Shown here one piece after another: positions 8,922 to 19,273 of a stretch of 64,000 bases of DNA. The DNA comes from JAJRXR01 sp041402005 (GTDB lineage: Bacteria > Planctomycetota > Phycisphaerae > Phycisphaerales > UBA1924). The translations under genes and the position numbers were made by a program. The stretch covers positions 1 through 64,000 of the forward strand of contig JAWKTB010000004.1 of NCBI GenBank assembly GCA_041402005.1, in the 5' to 3' direction. Positions within the stretch are counted from its first letter, which is position 1. Each line of letters begins with the position of its first letter. The notes below the pieces were generated by a model. It was given only the letters and a program-made list of their open reading frames with translations. It ran no database searches and was not told the DNA's origin.

Positions 8922-10205
8922 TCACGGGATGAAGAGGCCGGCGATGGAGGCGGTCATCCAGGAGGCAATGGCGCCGCCGATCATGGCACGGGCGCCGAGT
9001 GTCACGAACTCGCGTCGCTTGCCCGGCGCGATCGCCGACAATCCGCCGATCTGGATGGCGATGGAGGGGACGTTGGCGAAGCCGCACAGGGCGTAGGCCG
9101 CGATGGCGGCGGAGCGGTGCGAGAGCGCCGGGTCCTCGGCGTGGATCATGTCGCCGAGCGACTTGTAGGCGTAGAACTCGGTCAGGATCAGCTTCTGGCC
9201 GAGGAGCGAGCCGAAGGCGCCGCAGTCTTCCCACGCGACGCCCATGACCCAGGCGATGGGCGTGAAGATCCAGCCGAGGATGAGCTGGAGGCTCAGGTTC
9301 TGAAGCCCGACGCCGTCGGTCGGGTCCGCGTCGAGTTGGAGGCCGAGCCAGGCGATCGGCTTGTTGACCAGGGCGAGGATGGCGACGAAGGCGATGAGCA
9401 TGGCGGCGATGTTGAGGGCGAGCTTCATGCCGTCGGTTGCACCCGCGGCCGCCGCGTCGAGGACGTTCAGATGCGGCTCCTCCATCTCCGCCTGACGCAA
9501 TCCCTCGTCGATCGGGTCGTCGGTCTCGGGGACGATGACCTTGGCGATGACGAAGGCGGCGGGGGCGGACATGACGCTGGCGGTGAGCAGGTGCTTGATG
9601 AACTCCTCGCGCGAGGCGTCGGAGTCGCCGCCCAGGATGCCGACGTAGACGCCGAGGACGGAGCCGGCGATCGTCGCGAACCCCCCCACCATGAGCGTCA
9701 TGATCTGCGAGCGCGTCATCCGCTCGATGTAGGGCTTGACGCACAGGGGCGCCTCGGTCTGCCCGACGAAGACGTTGGCCGCCATCGCCAGGGCCTCGGT
9801 CCCGGTGACGCCCATGGTGCTCCGCAGCAGCCAGGCGAGGGCCGCGACGAGACGCTGCATGATGCCCAGGTGATAGAGCACGGCCATCAGCGAGGCGAAG
9901 AAGATCACGACCGAGAGCGCCCGGATCGCGAAGACGAAGCCCCATGGCCCGCCCGGGTTGCCCAACTCGCCGAAGACGAAGGTGATCCCGGCGTCCGCCG
10001 ACGAAATGACCTGGTTCACGCCGGCGGCAAGCGCGTCGAAGGCCAACACCACGGGGTGGAACCTGAGCAGCAGGAACGCGAGGACCAACTGGAGGAGGAT
10101 GCCGCCGACGATGATCCGCCAGGGCATCCGCCTTCGGTCGGAGGACATCGTCCACGCGATCGCGAGCAGGACGACGACGCCGATGAGTCCGACCGGTGAG
10201 CCCAT
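8922..10205 (-). CDS. nupC: concentrative nucleoside transporter (NupC/CNT family)
   Basis: 427-residue polytopic inner-membrane protein that takes up nucleosides with H+ or Na+. It carries CNT signatures: FVGQTEAPLCVKPYI about residues 139-153, MTLMVGGFATIAGSVLGVYV, and the C-terminal ALCGFANVPSIAIQIGGLSAIAP. Length agrees with bacterial NupC (about 400). ATG 10205. It diverges from a uridine-kinase-like gene at 10275, so the two may share a 70-bp promoter region and form a nucleoside salvage pair. Confidence 0.93.
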   Translation of the reverse strand: MGSPVGLIGVVVLLAIAWTMSSDRRRMPWRIIVGGILLQLVLAFLLLRFHPVVLAFDALAAGVNQVISSADAGITFVFGELGNPGGPWGFVFAIRALSVVIFFASLMAVLYHLGIMQRLVAALAWLLRSTMGVTGTEALAMAANVFVGQTEAPLCVKPYIERMTRSQIMTLMVGGFATIAGSVLGVYVGILGGDSDASREEFIKHLLTASVMSAPAAFVIAKVIVPETDDPIDEGLRQAEMEEPHLNVLDAAAAGATDGMKLALNIAAMLIAFVAILALVNKPIAWLGLQLDADPTDGVGLQNLSLQLILGWIFTPIAWVMGVAWEDCGAFGSLLGQKLILTEFYAYKSLGDMIHAEDPALSHRSAAIAAYALCGFANVPSIAIQIGGLSAIAPGKRREFVTLGARAMIGGAIASWMTASIAGLFIP

Positions 10206-10274
10206 GCGATTCTCCGGGCGCGGGCGGCGAGCGTACCCGACCGGGCCCGGGTCGGCGAGCTAGCCTTGCCAGCC

Positions 10275-10892
10275 ATGGCGCCGACGAGCCCATCGAGGAA
10301 ACGAGAGCCAGATCGCGTCGGGCTCGACGAGGCGCCCGGGGCGATCCTGGAGTTGGTCCGGGCTTTGGGCGCCTCCCCGGCACTGGTCGGGATCACGGGG
10401 CCCGTGGGCTCGGGGAAATCGACGCTCGCCGAGCAGTTCGGGGGCGTGGTCGTGCGCACGGACGATTACCTCCCCGACTACGACGCGCTGCCCGAGCACG
10501 AGCGGGACCTGCCTGAGCGGGCGGATCTGGCGCTGCTCGCCGAGCACTTGCGGACGCTCGGCCAGGGGCGCCCGATCGAAGCGCCGATCTGGTCTTTCCA
10601 GGAGCATCGACGGGTCGGGCGACGCGTCGTGGAGGGTGGACCGCTCATCGTCTGTGAGGGGATCCACGCGCTGCACGCGACGCTGGCGGGAGTGCATCAT
10701 GTCCGGGTGTTCGTCGAGGCGGGCAGCGAGGTGCGCTGGCGGCGGTGGGAACGGATCGAGCTCGAGCGCGAGCGCGGCTGGGGCGTCGAGGCGGCCAGGC
10801 GGTACTTCGACGAGGTCGCCGAGCCGACGTTCGCCGCCCGGGCCGAGGCGTACCGGGCGATCGCGGACTTGATCGTGGACAACGACCGCTAG
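10275..10892 (+). CDS. uridine kinase-like P-loop kinase
   Basis: 205 residues from ATG 10275 (a TTG nine bases upstream is possible). Walker A GPVGSGKST near residue 42; TDDYLPDYD follows and matches the D-D-(F/Y)-Y substrate region of uridine/phosphoribulokinase-like enzymes; EGIHAL is the usual Walker-B-like segment. The family phosphorylates uridine or related small hydroxyl substrates. Its position next to a nucleoside transporter supports nucleoside salvage. It is followed 33 nt later by the M61 peptidase on the same strand. Confidence 0.8.
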   Translation: MAPTSPSRKREPDRVGLDEAPGAILELVRALGASPALVGITGPVGSGKSTLAEQFGGVVVRTDDYLPDYDALPEHERDLPERADLALLAEHLRTLGQGRPIEAPIWSFQEHRRVGRRVVEGGPLIVCEGIHALHATLAGVHHVRVFVEAGSEVRWRRWERIELERERGWGVEAARRYFDEVAEPTFAARAEAYRAIADLIVDNDR

Positions 10893-10925
10893 ACTCGGTT
10901 GGGGGCTGCTTTCGAGGAGGGACGC

Positions 10926-12842
10926 GTGCGGCATTTCGCAACTCTTCTGCTGTGTCTCGTGATCGTTCCGATCTCGCGCGCCGCCGAGCCGCGGGTGGAG
11001 TACATCGTCCACCTCGACCGACCTCAGACGCAGACCCTGCAGATCGAGGTCGTGGTCCATGCGGTGGATGCGGACATCGTCGAGCTGGTGATGCCGAGCT
11101 GGCGCCCGGGTCGGTACGTCATCCTCGACCCGGCGGGGTCGGTGCGCTGGTTCCGGGCGTTCGACGCCGACGGCAAGGCGCTGGCGTGGGCCAAGACGAG
11201 CAAGAACCACTGGGCGATCGAGACCGCGGGGCACGGCGAGGTCCATGCCCTGTACGAGTTGTACGCGAACTCGCTCGGGGACCGCACGCGCCACGTCGAC
11301 GAGACGCACGCGTTCCTCTCGGGCGAGTCGGTGTTCATGTACGACCCGACCAGACGGGAGGAGCCTGTGCTGGTTCGCCTCGAGGCGCCCGAGGGCTGGC
11401 AGGTCGCCACCGGGCTCGAGCCGAGTGGCAACGACCCTCGCCTGCTGATCGCGCCCGACTACGACACGCTCGTGGACTCCCCGATCGAGGTCGGCGAGCA
11501 CGACCTGATCGAGTTCGAGGTCGACGGCGTCCCCCACCAGATCGCGGTCTGGGGCGAGGGGGAGTGGGATGCCGAGCGGATGAAGGAGGACTTCGCCACG
11601 ATCGTGCGCGAGGAGGCGGCGGTCTTCGGGGGCGGTCTGCCGTACTCGCGGTACGTCTTCCTCCTCCACGTCGCCCCGGGGATTGGGGGCGGGACCGAGC
11701 ACCTCAACTCCACCATCATGCAGACCCGCCCGTCCAGCTTCGAGTCGAAGAAGAACTATCGGGGCTTCCTCGCGCTGGTCAGCCACGAGTTCTTCCACAC
11801 CTGGAACGTCAAGCGCCTTCGTCCGGCCGGCATCACCCCCTACGACTACGACAAGGAGAACTACACCAAGCTCCTCTGGGTCGCCGAGGGGACGACGAGC
11901 TACTACGACGACCTCGTCCTCGCCCGCACCGGGCAGATCGACGTGAAGGAGTATCTGGAGCGAATCGGCGGGTCGATCGAGTCGTTGTCACGCCAGCCGG
12001 GACGACTCGTGCAGAGCGCCGAGGACTCGAGCTTCGACGCGTGGGTGAAGTTCTCGCACACCTCACCCGACTCGGGCAACACGACGGTCAACTTCTACCA
12101 AAAGGGGGCGCTGGTGAGCCTGCTCTTGGACCTTGAGCTTCGCCGCCGGACGGACGGGAAGGTGACGCTGGACGACGTGATGCGGACCATGTACGAGCGG
12201 TTCCCGCTCAAGAGCGGTGGGTATACACCAAGCGACCTCATGCACACGATCGATGGGCTCGCCGGGTCCGACTTCGGCGAGTTCTTCGCCAAGTACGTCT
12301 CGGGGACCGAGGAGCTGGACTTCACGGATGCGCTGGCGGCGGTCGGTCTGCATCGGGTCTTCAAGGCCGACAAGGACCCCTGGGGCGACGAGGACGACAA
12401 GGACGAGGATCAGGATGAGGCGGGCAAGGGCGCCGGTGATGCGTACCGCGAACGGGCGACGCTCGGGCTCTCGCTCACGGCGCGCGGCGGGGGCGTGTTC
12501 GTCCGCTCCACGCCCGACGACGCCCCGGCGTTCGACGCCGGCGTCATCGCCGACGACGAGCTGCTCGCCATCAACGGGCATCGCGTCGAGGGCGCCGACA
12601 TCAAGCCGCTCCTCACAGATGTGAGTCCCGGCGACGAGGTCACGCTGATGCTGTCAAGGCGTGGGCAAGTCTTCGAGCGCACGCTCGTCGCGGGCGCCGA
12701 GCCAGACGGGAAGTGGGTCCTCGAGAAGGTCAAGGACGCGACGCCCGAGCAGCGCGCCGCCTTCAAGGCCTGGATGCATCAGCCCTTCTCGCCGGACGAC
12801 GAGGCGGACGAGGATGATGCCACCGACGACGACCCCGGGTGA
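10926..12842 (+). CDS. secreted M61 family glycyl-aminopeptidase-like metalloprotease with PDZ domain
   Basis: 638 residues from GTG 10926, chosen because GAGGAGG lies 6-10 nt upstream and a signal peptide (HFATLLLCLVIVPISRAA) follows immediately. Order: N-terminal beta domain with the VMPSWRPGRYVI motif typical of M61; zinc site HEFFH (H287, E288, H291) with the downstream glutamate in VAEGTTSYYDD (E321); TSPDSGNTTVNFYQKG; and a C-terminal PDZ domain (LGLSLTARGGGVFV..ADDELLAINGHRV). An acidic insert (DEDDKDEDQDE) separates catalytic and PDZ parts, and the C-terminus is acidic too. Expected in the periplasm. Its last 64 bases overlap an antisense gene. Confidence 0.9.
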   Translation: MRHFATLLLCLVIVPISRAAEPRVEYIVHLDRPQTQTLQIEVVVHAVDADIVELVMPSWRPGRYVILDPAGSVRWFRAFDADGKALAWAKTSKNHWAIETAGHGEVHALYELYANSLGDRTRHVDETHAFLSGESVFMYDPTRREEPVLVRLEAPEGWQVATGLEPSGNDPRLLIAPDYDTLVDSPIEVGEHDLIEFEVDGVPHQIAVWGEGEWDAERMKEDFATIVREEAAVFGGGLPYSRYVFLLHVAPGIGGGTEHLNSTIMQTRPSSFESKKNYRGFLALVSHEFFHTWNVKRLRPAGITPYDYDKENYTKLLWVAEGTTSYYDDLVLARTGQIDVKEYLERIGGSIESLSRQPGRLVQSAEDSSFDAWVKFSHTSPDSGNTTVNFYQKGALVSLLLDLELRRRTDGKVTLDDVMRTMYERFPLKSGGYTPSDLMHTIDGLAGSDFGEFFAKYVSGTEELDFTDALAAVGLHRVFKADKDPWGDEDDKDEDQDEAGKGAGDAYRERATLGLSLTARGGGVFVRSTPDDAPAFDAGVIADDELLAINGHRVEGADIKPLLTDVSPGDEVTLMLSRRGQVFERTLVAGAEPDGKWVLEKVKDATPEQRAAFKAWMHQPFSPDDEADEDDATDDDPG

Positions 12843-13078
12843 TCCTCCGGCTTCCAGAGCCACCACGACCGGACGGAGATCACGAGGACGACGGCGTTGA
12901 TCGCGATGCCGGGCGCGGACGCGGGCTCGAGTCTCGCGTTGAAGATTACCCACGCCAGGGCGGCGCCGGCGGACCAGAGGAAGCCATCCCGCTTGTGCCT
13001 GCCCAGGCGCCAGAGCATGACGACCATGCACGCGCCCGCGGCCCAGTCGACGCCGTCGTGTCCGAGGAGGAAGTCCAT
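12779..13078 (-). CDS. small multi-pass membrane protein
   Basis: 99 residues, ATG 13078. Three hydrophobic stretches are visible (GVDWAAGACMVVMLW, GFLWSAGAALAWVIF, GIAINAVVLVISVRSWWLW), then a Ser-rich tail. The architecture resembles small YgjV-like inner-membrane proteins, but no family is certain. The 3' end overlaps the end of the M61 gene by 64 nt in antisense; only the Ser-rich tail is in the overlap, so the last 20 residues are the weakest part. Confidence 0.6.
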   Translation of the reverse strand: MDFLLGHDGVDWAAGACMVVMLWRLGRHKRDGFLWSAGAALAWVIFNARLEPASAPGIAINAVVLVISVRSWWLWKPEDHPGSSSVASSSSASSSGEKG

Positions 13079-13153
13079 GGCCAGAGCCTATCCGCCTCTC
13101 GCACGGGACAGCCTCGGCGATTATGCTCCCCCTCACCCGACGACGGAGACCCC

Positions 13154-14863
<1,710 letters not shown>

Positions 14864-14873
14864 CGGGTGTCGC

Positions 14874-15668
14874 TCAGGGTGTCGGCGCGGTCTCCGCCGG
14901 CGGTGTCTGCGCCTCGGGCTCGACAACTCGCGGCTTGGGCGGTCCTAGCTTGCTCTTCGCCTCGGTGTACGCCCCGTCCAGAAGCGACCCGAGTGCCACC
15001 GCGATCAGGAGCAGGGCGTGCGACGTCACCACGATCCCAAGCTCCACCCGGGGCAGGCGGTTCCATCCCCAGACGACGAGCGTGTACGCGACCGCCGCCA
15101 GGAACAGCTCGTCCAGGCGAGTCGGGATCGGGATCGTGAGGTTGGCGACGAGGGCGAACGCGGCGACCGCGGCGAACATCCTCGCGGCGCCGAGCTCCGC
15201 CTTTCCCAGCTCGCGCCCGGCAACCTTGGCCGCGATGAGCAGGGCGGCGAACCCCGTCATCGTGTGCAGCAGCGTCATGTACAGCACGTAGAAGACCGCG
15301 AGCGTCGAGTCGGAGAAGCTCGAGCCCTGGAGGCCTGAGATCCGAATCGCCGCGGCGACCATCGCGCCCACCAGCAGCACCACGCCGGCGATCAGCGCCG
15401 CCTTCGGCCCGCCCAGGCCCGGGCGGACCAGCGGGGACGCGGGCTTCTCCTTCGGGGCGTCCTTGGTCTTGGGCGCTGACTTCGGTCCTGACTTGGGCGC
15501 GGGCTTGGGCGCGGCGTGCGGCTCGTCGAATCGATGGCTCGGAGCAGGCGTCGGCGGCGCGATCTCCTCGGGTTCGTCCAGAGGGATCAGTTCCAGTTCG
15601 TCGTCCGGGGCGCGAGGCGCCGGCTCGTCGTGTTCGTCGTCCCGGCGCGGGCCGTTATCAGAGTCCAT
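14874..15668 (-). CDS. membrane protein with long disordered N-terminus
   Basis: 264 residues, ATG 15668. Residues 1-85 are acidic then Pro/Ala/Lys-rich and likely disordered; after that about five hydrophobic segments follow (AALIAGVVLLVGAMVAAAI; LAVFYVLYMTLLHTMTGFAAL; FAAVAAFALVANLTI; FLAAVAYTLVVWGW; GIVVTSHALLLIAVALGSLL). This resembles planctomycete Yip1-like or uncharacterised membrane proteins, but I do not recognise a family. It ends 11 nt from the convergent POT gene and starts 15 nt after the site-2 protease, so it is probably the last gene of that transcript. Confidence 0.7.
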   Translation of the reverse strand: MDSDNGPRRDDEHDEPAPRAPDDELELIPLDEPEEIAPPTPAPSHRFDEPHAAPKPAPKSGPKSAPKTKDAPKEKPASPLVRPGLGGPKAALIAGVVLLVGAMVAAAIRISGLQGSSFSDSTLAVFYVLYMTLLHTMTGFAALLIAAKVAGRELGKAELGAARMFAAVAAFALVANLTIPIPTRLDELFLAAVAYTLVVWGWNRLPRVELGIVVTSHALLLIAVALGSLLDGAYTEAKSKLGPPKPRVVEPEAQTPPAETAPTP

Positions 15669-15683
15669 GCGCGTGCCTCCCGC

Positions 15684-16367
15684 TCAGGCGAGGCCGAGGG
15701 CGCCCGCGAGCGTGTCCCAAACACCGAAGATGATCGTCGAGGAGTAGTCGAAGATGTAGTCGGCCCCGAAGAAGAACAGAAGAAGGAAGAGTCCGAGCCC
15801 GAGCCACTGGCCGTTCTCGCTGGCGAACAGCTCGCGGTAGCGCCGGGAGTAGTGGGCGGCGATCCGCCCGCCGTCGAGTGGGGGCACAGGCACGAGGTTG
15901 AACAGCATGAGCACCGTGTTCAACCAAGCGCCGGCGCGGAAGAACAGGAGGAAGTTGGCGTAGATCGTCCGATCCGCCTGGACGTTCGGGATCCATCGCC
16001 CACCGGCGACGCCCATCCAGAGCATGCCCAGGACGACCGCGCCGATGGCGAGCAGGAGGTTCATCGCCGGCCCCGCGAGCGCGACGAGCGCGTCCGCGTG
16101 GCGCCCGCGCATCCGCGAGGGGTTGACGGGCATCGCTCCCCACGCGATCCCGACGATCGCGAAGAAGATCAGGCTCATCGGCCCCATGTGGACGACCGGG
16201 TTCCACGTCATGTGCCCCGTTTCGATCGGCGTGCGATCTCCGAATCGGATCGCCGCCCACCCGTGGGCCAGCTCGTGCAGCACGATCGAGCCGATCACCC
16301 AGACCACCCAAGACACGAGCAACGCCGGGTTGCTGTTCCACAGGTCGTGGACCCACCAGCTGCTCAT
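15684..16367 (-). CDS. site-2 protease-type M50 metallopeptidase
   Basis: 227 residues from ATG 16367. The intramembrane zinc site is HELAH (H31, E32, H35) in the second hydrophobic segment, and the third ligand region is FNLVPVPPLDGGRI, the family's N-P-x-D-G equivalent. Five or so transmembrane helices are visible (MNLLLAIGAVVLGMLWMG and LGLGLFLLLFFFGADYIF among them). Rhomboid-like compact S2P of the YwhC/FtsH-linked kind, no PDZ domain. It follows rplT by 55 nt on the same strand; two ECF sigma/anti-sigma sets lie close by, but no direct link can be seen. Confidence 0.88.
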   Translation of the reverse strand: MSSWWVHDLWNSNPALLVSWVVWVIGSIVLHELAHGWAAIRFGDRTPIETGHMTWNPVVHMGPMSLIFFAIVGIAWGAMPVNPSRMRGRHADALVALAGPAMNLLLAIGAVVLGMLWMGVAGGRWIPNVQADRTIYANFLLFFRAGAWLNTVLMLFNLVPVPPLDGGRIAAHYSRRYRELFASENGQWLGLGLFLLLFFFGADYIFDYSSTIIFGVWDTLAGALGLA

Positions 16368-16422
16368 GGCGCCGCCTCGGATGTGGTTCTTGGGAGAGCC
16401 GGGCCTCGGCTTGCGATGGGGC

Positions 16423-16797
16423 TCAGGCCTTGGCGGTCGTGGTCTTTGCCGCCTTGCCCGCCGTCTGGACCAGGGCATCGAACAGCTTCGGGTCCTCGAT
16501 CGCGATCTGCGAGAGCATCTTGCGGTTGAGGATGATCCCGGCGTGCTTCAGGCCGTGGACGAAGGCGGAGTAGCGGGTGTCGCGCATGCGGCAGGCGGCC
16601 GTGATGCGGGTGATCCACAGGGCGCGGAAGTCCCGCTTGCGCTGGCGACGGTCGCGGAAGGCGTAGACGCCGGCCCGGTAGACCGCGTCGCGGGCCCGGT
16701 ACGGGCTTTTGTGGTTCGATCCGTAGTACCCGCGAGCCTGGCGGAGAAGCCGCTTGCGGGCCTGGTTGCGGGCGGCGCCCTTGCGAACGCGTGGCAT
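16423..16797 (-). CDS. rplT: 50S ribosomal protein L20
   Basis: 124 residues. The whole protein matches L20: MPRVRKGAARNQARKRLL, QARGYYGSNHKSPYRARDAVYR in two pieces, the RDRRQRKRDFRALWI block and GLKHAGIILNRKMLSQIA. It binds 23S rRNA early in large-subunit assembly. It follows rpmI on the same strand by 85 nt, but infC, the usual first gene of this operon, is not upstream. Confidence 0.98.
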   Translation of the reverse strand: MPRVRKGAARNQARKRLLRQARGYYGSNHKSPYRARDAVYRAGVYAFRDRRQRKRDFRALWITRITAACRMRDTRYSAFVHGLKHAGIILNRKMLSQIAIEDPKLFDALVQTAGKAAKTTTAKA

Positions 16798-16882
16798 GAC
16801 TCACCTCGATCCTGTGCATCCGAACGGGGCGGGCTCGACTGCCCGGCTTCACTCCCGGCGGACGGTTCTCTGACTCAACGAC

Positions 16883-17149
16883 TCACTCGCCCTTGTGCTC
16901 ACCGGGGGCGGGGCTCCGACGAATCGACGCGCGGGGCTGCGTGCGACCACGCAGACGCCGGTACAGCAGCTTCTCGAAGCGCTTGGCCTCGGGGTTCGCC
17001 GCCATCGGGTCCTTGCGCAGCTGACGCAGGCGCTTGCCGCTCTTGTGGCTCGACAGGTGCTTGTGGAACGCCGAGCGGTGGCGGACCTTCCCGGTCTTGG
17101 AGATCCGGATCCGCTTGGCCAGTCCCTTGTGCGGCTTGGTCTTGGGCAT
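16883..17149 (-). CDS. rpmI: 50S ribosomal protein L35, C-terminally extended
   Basis: 88 residues from ATG 17149. The first 48 residues are a standard L35 (MPKTKPHKGLAKRIRISKTG, then HLSSHKSGKRLRQLRKD). The family is normally about 65 residues; here the end carries another basic stretch (AKRFEKLLYRRLRGRTQPR). An upstream in-frame start would add a proline-rich segment unlike L35, so it was rejected. Confidence 0.95.
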   Translation of the reverse strand: MPKTKPHKGLAKRIRISKTGKVRHRSAFHKHLSSHKSGKRLRQLRKDPMAANPEAKRFEKLLYRRLRGRTQPRASIRRSPAPGEHKGE

Positions 17150-17313
17150 GGGCGAGACGCTCCCCGGCTCGGGCGCTCGCCCCGCCGGTCTCAACACGGT
17201 TCAACGCGCCGGGAATGGACCCCCAGCCGCGGCGGGAAGGGTAGGCGCCCGCCCCCCGCCCAGCAACCTGCCAGAGATGTCCGAGATGGGTTCGGGCTCG
17301 CCCCGGAGGGCGA

Positions 17314-18513
17314 TCAGGGGGCCAGGAAGACGTCGTCGGGGGTGGTCGGACGCTCGTCGCCGTGGATCAGGCCCCGGGACCGTCGGGCGGTCTCGATCTG
17401 CTTCTCGATCACCCGGGGGAGCCAGATGTTGTCCCCCTCCACGACCGGCGTGGAGACCCATTCGACGCTGCCGTCGGAGGAGAGCAGGTGCTCGCCCTCG
17501 GCGGCGTGGTTGGGCGAGTTCGCCTCGGGGACGATCGGCTCGCCCATCGCGACCTTCAGGACCACGGGCGAACGGTCCGCCATGATGACCCGCCCCCCCG
17601 AGTCGCCCCAGCGCAGACGCTGGTTCCAGGGGGAGATCCGGTAGCTGTACGAGACCTCCTCGAGCCGGCGCCAGTCCCGCTGGTCGGCGGCGAGCTGGAC
17701 CGTCGGCGCCTGGGGATTGCCCGGGCAGGCCAGCTTCTCGAGGCTCACGTGGTTCGTGCGCACCAGGACGTAGAGATTCGCGGAGTTCGAGCTCTCCGGC
17801 GTCTCGCCGACGTCCATCCAGCGCGGGCTGACGCCGGCGGTGGCCATCGGGAGCGAGGAGGCGTTGGACATCGCGTACATGCCCAGCGCCCCGCCAACAC
17901 CGGCGAGGTTCGAGTTGCAGACCGTCCGGCGCTGCCCCTCGCGGACCGAGGAGGCGACCGGGAGGATGATCGCGGTCGAGAGCAGCAGCATCGCCGCGAT
18001 CGAGACGATATCCGTCAGTCGCAGCGGGCCCCGCGAGCGCCAGCGCTCGGTCGAGAGGTTCGCCTCGCTCTTGTCGATATCGCCCTGGACGCGGGCAAGG
18101 GTCGACTCAATGAGTTGCTCGCGCCCGCGGCGCTCGCCCATCACGGGCGCCGTCGCCAGGGCGGCGAGGCGCTGGTGCTGGATCGCGTGCTCGCGGAAGA
18201 CCGCCGGCGTGCGCGAGGCGTCGTACCCCGAGTGCACCCAGGAGTCGAGGGCGTCGGCGCACGTCGGCGCCAGCACGTCCTCGTCGAGCACGGGCGCCTC
18301 GGCGGCGCGCATCACACGTAGGTAGGTCAGATCGACAAGCGAGCCGTCAGCCGGCTCGTCCGCGCTCGGCGTGCCCAGCAGGGCCATGAGCCCTTCGAGA
18401 CGCGCGACCCGCTCGTCGCGGGAGCCGGTCGTCCCGGACATCAGCGCGTCCAGGGCGGCGGCGTCCTCGGGGCTCAGCCTCGGTCCGTCGGTGTGTTCCA
18501 CGCTCTCGTCCAT
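17314..18513 (-). CDS. membrane-anchored anti-sigma-like protein with pseudopilin-like periplasmic domain
   Basis: 399 residues from ATG 18513. The cytoplasmic part (1-165) is acidic and helical, with RDERVARLEGLMALL, a small anti-sigma-like region; a single transmembrane helix follows (DIVSIAAMLLLSTAIILPVA, 168-187). Just after it, REGQRRTVCNSNLAGVGGAL closely resembles the post-helix segment of planctomycete type II pseudopilins (DUF1559-like), and the rest contains GGRVIMADRSPVVL and EHLLSSDGSVEWV, again as in those proteins. It starts 59 nt after the ECF sigma factor stop on the same strand, so the two are likely a sigma/anti-sigma pair. No prepilin peptidase site is visible. Confidence 0.75.
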   Translation of the reverse strand: MDESVEHTDGPRLSPEDAAALDALMSGTTGSRDERVARLEGLMALLGTPSADEPADGSLVDLTYLRVMRAAEAPVLDEDVLAPTCADALDSWVHSGYDASRTPAVFREHAIQHQRLAALATAPVMGERRGREQLIESTLARVQGDIDKSEANLSTERWRSRGPLRLTDIVSIAAMLLLSTAIILPVASSVREGQRRTVCNSNLAGVGGALGMYAMSNASSLPMATAGVSPRWMDVGETPESSNSANLYVLVRTNHVSLEKLACPGNPQAPTVQLAADQRDWRRLEEVSYSYRISPWNQRLRWGDSGGRVIMADRSPVVLKVAMGEPIVPEANSPNHAAEGEHLLSSDGSVEWVSTPVVEGDNIWLPRVIEKQIETARRSRGLIHGDERPTTPDDVFLAP

Positions 18514-18571
18514 GCGACTCGCTCGGAAAGGGGCCAAGAACAGCCCCTGGTTGCTTGTGGGGGGACCCGTC

Positions 18572-19189
18572 CTACGGCTCGGGTTCCTCCCGGGTTCGGC
18601 GTTTCCAGGCCCTCGCGAACGACGCGACGGCCGAGTGCAGGCGGCTCTTGACGGTCCCCAAGGGGATGCCCAGGTCGTCAGCGATCTGGGCGTAGCTCAG
18701 CCGCTGGAAGTATGCCAGCAGCAAGATCTCCCGCAGGGGGGGCGACAGCTCCTCGAGCGCGGCCTGGACCATCCGGTCCCGCTCGCGAAGGTCCATCGGC
18801 TCGTCCGGAGCCGGAACGTCCACCTCCATCAGATCCACGAACGACCCGCCCCGCTCACCGCCGGCGGGGCCGTTGACGGGGGCCGAGAGCTCGACCGTCC
18901 GCCTTCTCCCCTTCCTACGCAGGTAGTCCCGCCCCTTGTTCGCGGCGATCGTGAAGAGCCAGGGTCGGAAGCGGCGCGTCGCGTCGAAGGACTCCGCCGA
19001 GATGTGAATCTGGAGAAACGTCTCCTGAAAGACATCCTCAGCGGCGGTCCGATCACCCAGCAGCCTCGTCAAGAACCGGATCAGGTCGTCGTGATGGCGC
19101 TCGATCAGCGTGCGCAGGGAGGGGGCGTCGCCCGAGCGATAGCGCTCGAAGAGCTGCTCGTCGGTCGGCTGTTCCGGTCGGCGTTCCAG
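18572..19189 (-). CDS. ECF RNA polymerase sigma factor without a standard start codon
   Basis: About 205 residues. Region 2: LFERYRSGDAPSLRTLIERH in part, then RLLGDRTAAEDVFQETFLQI and RFRPWLFTIAANKGRDYLRR; region 4: LSPPLREILLLAYFQRLSYA, then IADDLGIPLGTVKSRLHSA. The frame is open back to TGA 19274 and contains no ATG, GTG or TTG before TTG 19072, which would delete half of region 2. The best start is CTG 19189, with AAGGAA about 9 nt upstream. The same frame, before the TGA, encodes the DUF4286 protein, so stop readthrough or a base error are alternatives. It is followed by its probable anti-sigma partner. Confidence 0.8.
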   Translation of the reverse strand: MERRPEQPTDEQLFERYRSGDAPSLRTLIERHHDDLIRFLTRLLGDRTAAEDVFQETFLQIHISAESFDATRRFRPWLFTIAANKGRDYLRRKGRRRTVELSAPVNGPAGGERGGSFVDLMEVDVPAPDEPMDLRERDRMVQAALEELSPPLREILLLAYFQRLSYAQIADDLGIPLGTVKSRLHSAVASFARAWKRRTREEPEP

Positions 19190-19273
19190 GGGCGCGTTCC
19201 TTGGTGCTTGAAGAGATCGGCTCGGCGGCCCCGCGTCCGCCCGGTGAACGTGGTGGACGCTGGGTGGGTTCGG

